Below, one piece after another: positions 62,573 through 64,000 of a DNA stretch of 64,000 bases. The notes beneath the pieces were generated by a model. That model had not been told where the DNA came from. It ran no database searches and saw only the letters and a list, made by a program, of their open reading frames with translations. The translations under genes were made by a program, and so were the position numbers. How positions within the stretch are numbered: position 1 is the first letter of the stretch; each line of letters begins with the position of its first letter. The DNA comes from Goodfellowiella coeruleoviolacea (lineage in GTDB: Bacteria; Actinomycetota; Actinomycetes; Mycobacteriales; Pseudonocardiaceae): assembly GCF_024171785.1 (NCBI RefSeq), contig NZ_JAMTCK010000001.1, positions 248,134 to 312,133 of the forward strand. The letters run 5' to 3'.

Positions 62573-63823
62573 TCAGTAGAGCGGGAAGGCCCAGCCACCC
62601 GGGTAGTGCGGCTCCCGGGCACCGCGGAAGGCGGCGCTGGCCCGGGCCAGGGCACCGGGCCGCAGTTCCACCACCCGGCCCGCGGCGGCGAGTTCCGCCA
62701 GGGTGGTGCCACCCAGGAAGGCCGCGCCCAGTTCGGTCGAGGTCAGCCGCACGTCGGCGGGGGCCGTGGTGCGCGCACAGCGCACGGCGTCGCCGTCGGC
62801 CACCAGGCGGTGGCGCCCGGTGTTCCACGGGCAGAAGTCGTCCTCGACGTCCAGCACCAGGTCGAGCGGGATCGAGTAGCGGCGCCCGGCCAGCGCGCGC
62901 CCGACGTCCACCAGCCGGACCCACAGCCGGTCGAGCACGCACGAGCGGGCCGCCCTGGGCTCCACCAGCAGGTGCGGCAGCGGATCGTCCACCGCCCCCT
63001 CGTACTCGATCCAGGTCACCAGGTCGATTCCGGCGAGGAAGCGCCACAGCGCGGCGTGGGCCTGGCGGGACGCCGCCGCCAGCTCCAGCACCCGCACGGT
63101 GCTGGCGTCGTTGCCGAGCACGTCCTGCGCGGCCCGGTGGCGGTAGAGGGCGTACCCGGACGCCTGGCCGTCCGCGTCGTGGTGCACGGCGCAGCGCAGC
63201 GCGGTGGCGCCGTCTCGGGCGTGCGGCTCGTCGAACAGGCGCACGGTCCAGTGCGTGGCGTCCCGGTCGGGCCAGCCGACCGCGCTGGCCCTGACCCGGT
63301 CGTAGACCTGCGCCAGCAGCGGCCGGGCCGCCCCGGACTCGACCAGCCGGATGCCGCCATCACCGAAGTCCGTGCCCGGCCGGAACCGCATGGCCCGTCG
63401 GTCGCAGCGGAGTTGGTTGCCCCGGGTGGCCAGGCCGTAGCCGTAGCGGCCGTAGATCGCGGCCTCGGTGGGGCGCAGCGCGGCGATGGGCTCCTGGCCG
63501 CGCTCGTGCAGGTCGGTCAGCAGCCTGCGCATCATCGAGGTGAGGATGCCTCGGCGGCGGTGCGTGGGTGCCACGCCCACCGACGCGACACCGGCCACCG
63601 GCAGGACCGCCCCGGGCACGGTGAGCGCACGGGGGTAGACCGACACGCCCGCCACCAGGCCGCCCCCGTCGACGGCGGCGATGGTCCGCGTCAGGTCGGT
63701 GGCGGCGCGCTGGTTGGCCACCTCGCTGTCGGACCGGTCCAGGCCGTAGGTGTCGGCGATCATCCGGGCCCAGGCGGGGAACTCGTCCTCGGTGACGGGA
63801 CGCAACGGGAAGGGATCAGGCAT
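62573..63823 (-). CDS. Eis family GNAT N-acetyltransferase
   Basis: A 416-residue protein of the Eis (enhanced intracellular survival) family. The N-terminal GNAT domain has the acetyl-CoA loop VGVAPTHRRRGILTSMM, a second GNAT-like unit occupies the middle, and a sterol-carrier-like domain ends the chain at AFPLY with the free C-terminal carboxylate used by Eis as a catalytic group. Such enzymes acetylate amines, including aminoglycosides in mycobacteria; the natural substrate is unknown here. The ATG at 63823 was chosen for its AGGCG site and domain start. Confidence 0.88.
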   Translation of the reverse strand: MPDPFPLRPVTEDEFPAWARMIADTYGLDRSDSEVANQRAATDLTRTIAAVDGGGLVAGVSVYPRALTVPGAVLPVAGVASVGVAPTHRRRGILTSMMRRLLTDLHERGQEPIAALRPTEAAIYGRYGYGLATRGNQLRCDRRAMRFRPGTDFGDGGIRLVESGAARPLLAQVYDRVRASAVGWPDRDATHWTVRLFDEPHARDGATALRCAVHHDADGQASGYALYRHRAAQDVLGNDASTVRVLELAAASRQAHAALWRFLAGIDLVTWIEYEGAVDDPLPHLLVEPRAARSCVLDRLWVRLVDVGRALAGRRYSIPLDLVLDVEDDFCPWNTGRHRLVADGDAVRCARTTAPADVRLTSTELGAAFLGGTTLAELAAAGRVVELRPGALARASAAFRGAREPHYPGGWAFPLY

Positions 63824-63891
63824 CGCGCCTGTGTAGTCCACATCACCCGAACTGGCGAGCGCTTTTGTCGGGGGAGGGTGGACCGCCCCGC

Positions 63892-63929
63892 GTACCGATC
63901 GGTACAGTCCTTCGCGTACCGATCGGTAC
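63892..63929. promoter_or_regulatory. tandem palindromic operator (two GTACCGATCGGTAC)
   Basis: Two perfect 14-base palindromes GTACCGATCGGTAC lie at 63892-63905 and 63916-63929, 24 bases centre to centre (just over two helical turns). This is typical of TetR-family operators. They lie in the divergent gap between the Eis gene and the gene starting at 63991, so one repressor may control both. Confidence 0.8.
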
Positions 63930-63990
63930 GCACGGTGGATCCGGTGGGGCTGGCAGCCCGCCGAGCCGAGGAGCAGCGGGAGGCGGGCGC

Positions 63991-64000
63991 ATGACCGAGC
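63991..64000 (+). CDS. start of a gene cut by the right edge
   Basis: An ATG at 63991 with GGGAGG about 7 bases upstream begins a reading frame (MTE) that leaves the window. It lies just downstream of the tandem operator. Identity cannot be told; a TetR regulator or an exporter is typical of such a position. Confidence 0.45.

Noticed and set aside
63933-63994. Short plus-strand reading frame ending on the last ATG (ATGA overlap)
   Set aside because: Only about 20 codons with no ribosome-binding site; it lies directly after the operator and is likely promoter/leader DNA.

Overview
This 64 kb window is high-GC actinobacterial chromosome. Codon usage is strongly G/C-ending, GTG starts and GTGA/ATGA stop-start overlaps are frequent, and regulators are of AfsR/BTAD, FCD-GntR and DeoR/LacI-hybrid types. 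Sugar uptake uses an ABC system without its own ATPase, and there is an Eis-type acetyltransferase. Gene content and the recurrent palindrome GTCCACTGTGGAC suggest Pseudonocardiales, but the family assignment is an inference.

Layout. (1) 1-8.3 kb: the head-proximal end of an extracellular contractile injection system (eCIS). On the minus strand it encodes an Afp16-like cap protein, a carboxypeptidase-regulatory-like protein, two sheaths, two tubes, a small Afp6-like protein and a LysM protein cut by the left edge. A small divergent protein and a BTAD regulator lie on the plus strand. (2) 8.6-17 kb: a secreted CE2-type esterase, then a minus-strand glycan-utilisation operon (DeoR/LacI regulator, lipoprotein binding protein, two permeases, 2-hydroxyacid dehydrogenase, DUF2264 protein). 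(3) 17-25.4 kb: a TetR/SDR pair with a shared operator, kynureninase, a subtilase without signal peptide, a UBP zinc finger, a cysteine-desulfurase-like enzyme, Hsp20 and a GntR regulator. (4) 25.6-42 kb: cobalamin biosynthesis: cbtBA, chlID-cobO-cobB, cobL-cobM, cbiD, cobK, cobG-cobH-cobIJ and cobN. (5) 42.4-52.2 kb: a predicted corrinoid capture and import system. Two riboswitch-controlled secreted alpha/alpha-barrel proteins flank two related small surface proteins and a full ECF transporter (T, fused AA, S). (6) 52.2-64 kb: an FAD monooxygenase, an AfsR-like regulator, an EEP-family hydrolase, an unusual three-gene set (MfnB-like, deoxyribosyltransferase-like, AhpD-like), an Eis acetyltransferase, and a tandem palindromic operator at the right edge.

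The best candidate for an undescribed system is region 5. Four cobalamin riboswitches lie within 27 kb. Two control cobalt uptake and corrin synthesis. The other two control proteins whose predicted architecture (secreted alpha/alpha barrel plus a separate small beta-like protein) recalls animal intrinsic factor and transcobalamin split over several genes and anchored to the cell surface next to an ECF importer. Riboswitches, signal peptides, membrane anchors and ECF motifs are visible in the sequence; corrinoid binding by the barrels is an inference.

The three-gene set at 58.7-62.2 kb is a second unusual locus. Two of its proteins have key catalytic residues replaced (an MfnB-like protein without the expected Lys, an AhpD-like protein with Ser in place of both Cys).
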